NCBI GenBank assembly: GCA_035539855.1
Contig: DATLHO010000231.1
Location: 1-5,618 of the forward strand
Source: DATLHO01 sp035539855
GTDB lineage: Bacteria; Bacteroidota; Ignavibacteria; OLB7
Reading direction: 5' to 3'
DNA length: 5,618 nt
Position numbers and translations under genes: made by a program. A model generated the notes under the pieces. The model saw only the letters and a list, made by a program, of their open reading frames with translations. It searched no databases and was not told where the DNA came from. Below, piece by piece: positions 5,616 to 5,618 of this stretch. Within the stretch, counting starts at the first letter, position 1, and each line of letters opens with the position of its first letter.

Positions 5616-5618
5616 CAT

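Noticed and set aside
1..5618. CRISPR array, insertion sequence, phage or toxin-antitoxin system
   Set aside because: No direct repeats with spacers, transposase, integrase, terminal inverted repeats or paired small genes are visible. The fibre-like protein has a signal peptide and no phage neighbours.

Overview
This GC-rich window looks like ordinary chromosome from a member of the Bacteroidota / Chlorobiota / Kapabacteria (FCB) assemblage. That placement is an inference with three supports. First, two matches to the Bacteroidota-type -7 promoter box TAnnTTTG stand out of otherwise GC-rich DNA: TACATTTG at 2242 and TATATTTG at 5491. Second, the serine tRNA gene has no encoded CCA end. Third, the first gene has the 'ISFQG.L...LYD...G.FN..IG...LTAVPYA' architecture that I associate with secreted proteins of this assemblage. 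A species cannot be named from the sequence.

Layout, left to right: (1) 49-1812 (+), a 587-aa secreted fibre-like modular protein. (2) 1852-1880, a perfect 13-bp hairpin between two convergent genes. (3) 1895-2173 (-), a 92-aa stand-alone Ada-type zinc-domain protein. (4) 2174-2278, a divergent intergenic region rich in signals: a 10-bp-arm inverted repeat, a TACATTTG box, and a palindrome over the ribosome binding site of the next gene. (5) 2279-3076 (+), a 265-aa lipoprotein with a DNRLRE/CBM96-like beta-sandwich. (6) 3094-4350 (-), a 418-aa NRAMP-related transporter whose usual metal-site motifs are replaced. (7) 4351-4537, a divergent intergenic region with only weak promoter candidates. 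(8) 4538-5416 (+), a 292-aa outer-membrane beta-barrel protein. (9) 5467-5498, a good Bacteroidota-type promoter driving (10) a tRNA-Ser(CGA) gene at 5529-5615.

The five protein genes alternate strand (+ - + - +), so none can share an operon with its immediate neighbour inside the window. Three of the five products are exported: one secreted, one lipoprotein and one outer-membrane barrel. A fourth is an inner-membrane transporter. The theme is therefore cell envelope and surface, but nothing ties the genes into one pathway.

I did not find a convincing new multi-gene system. The items most worth a second look are the non-canonical substrate site and His-rich loop of the NRAMP-like transporter, the reduced cysteine set of the Ada-like mini-protein, and the dyad-symmetry elements between 2206 and 2281.
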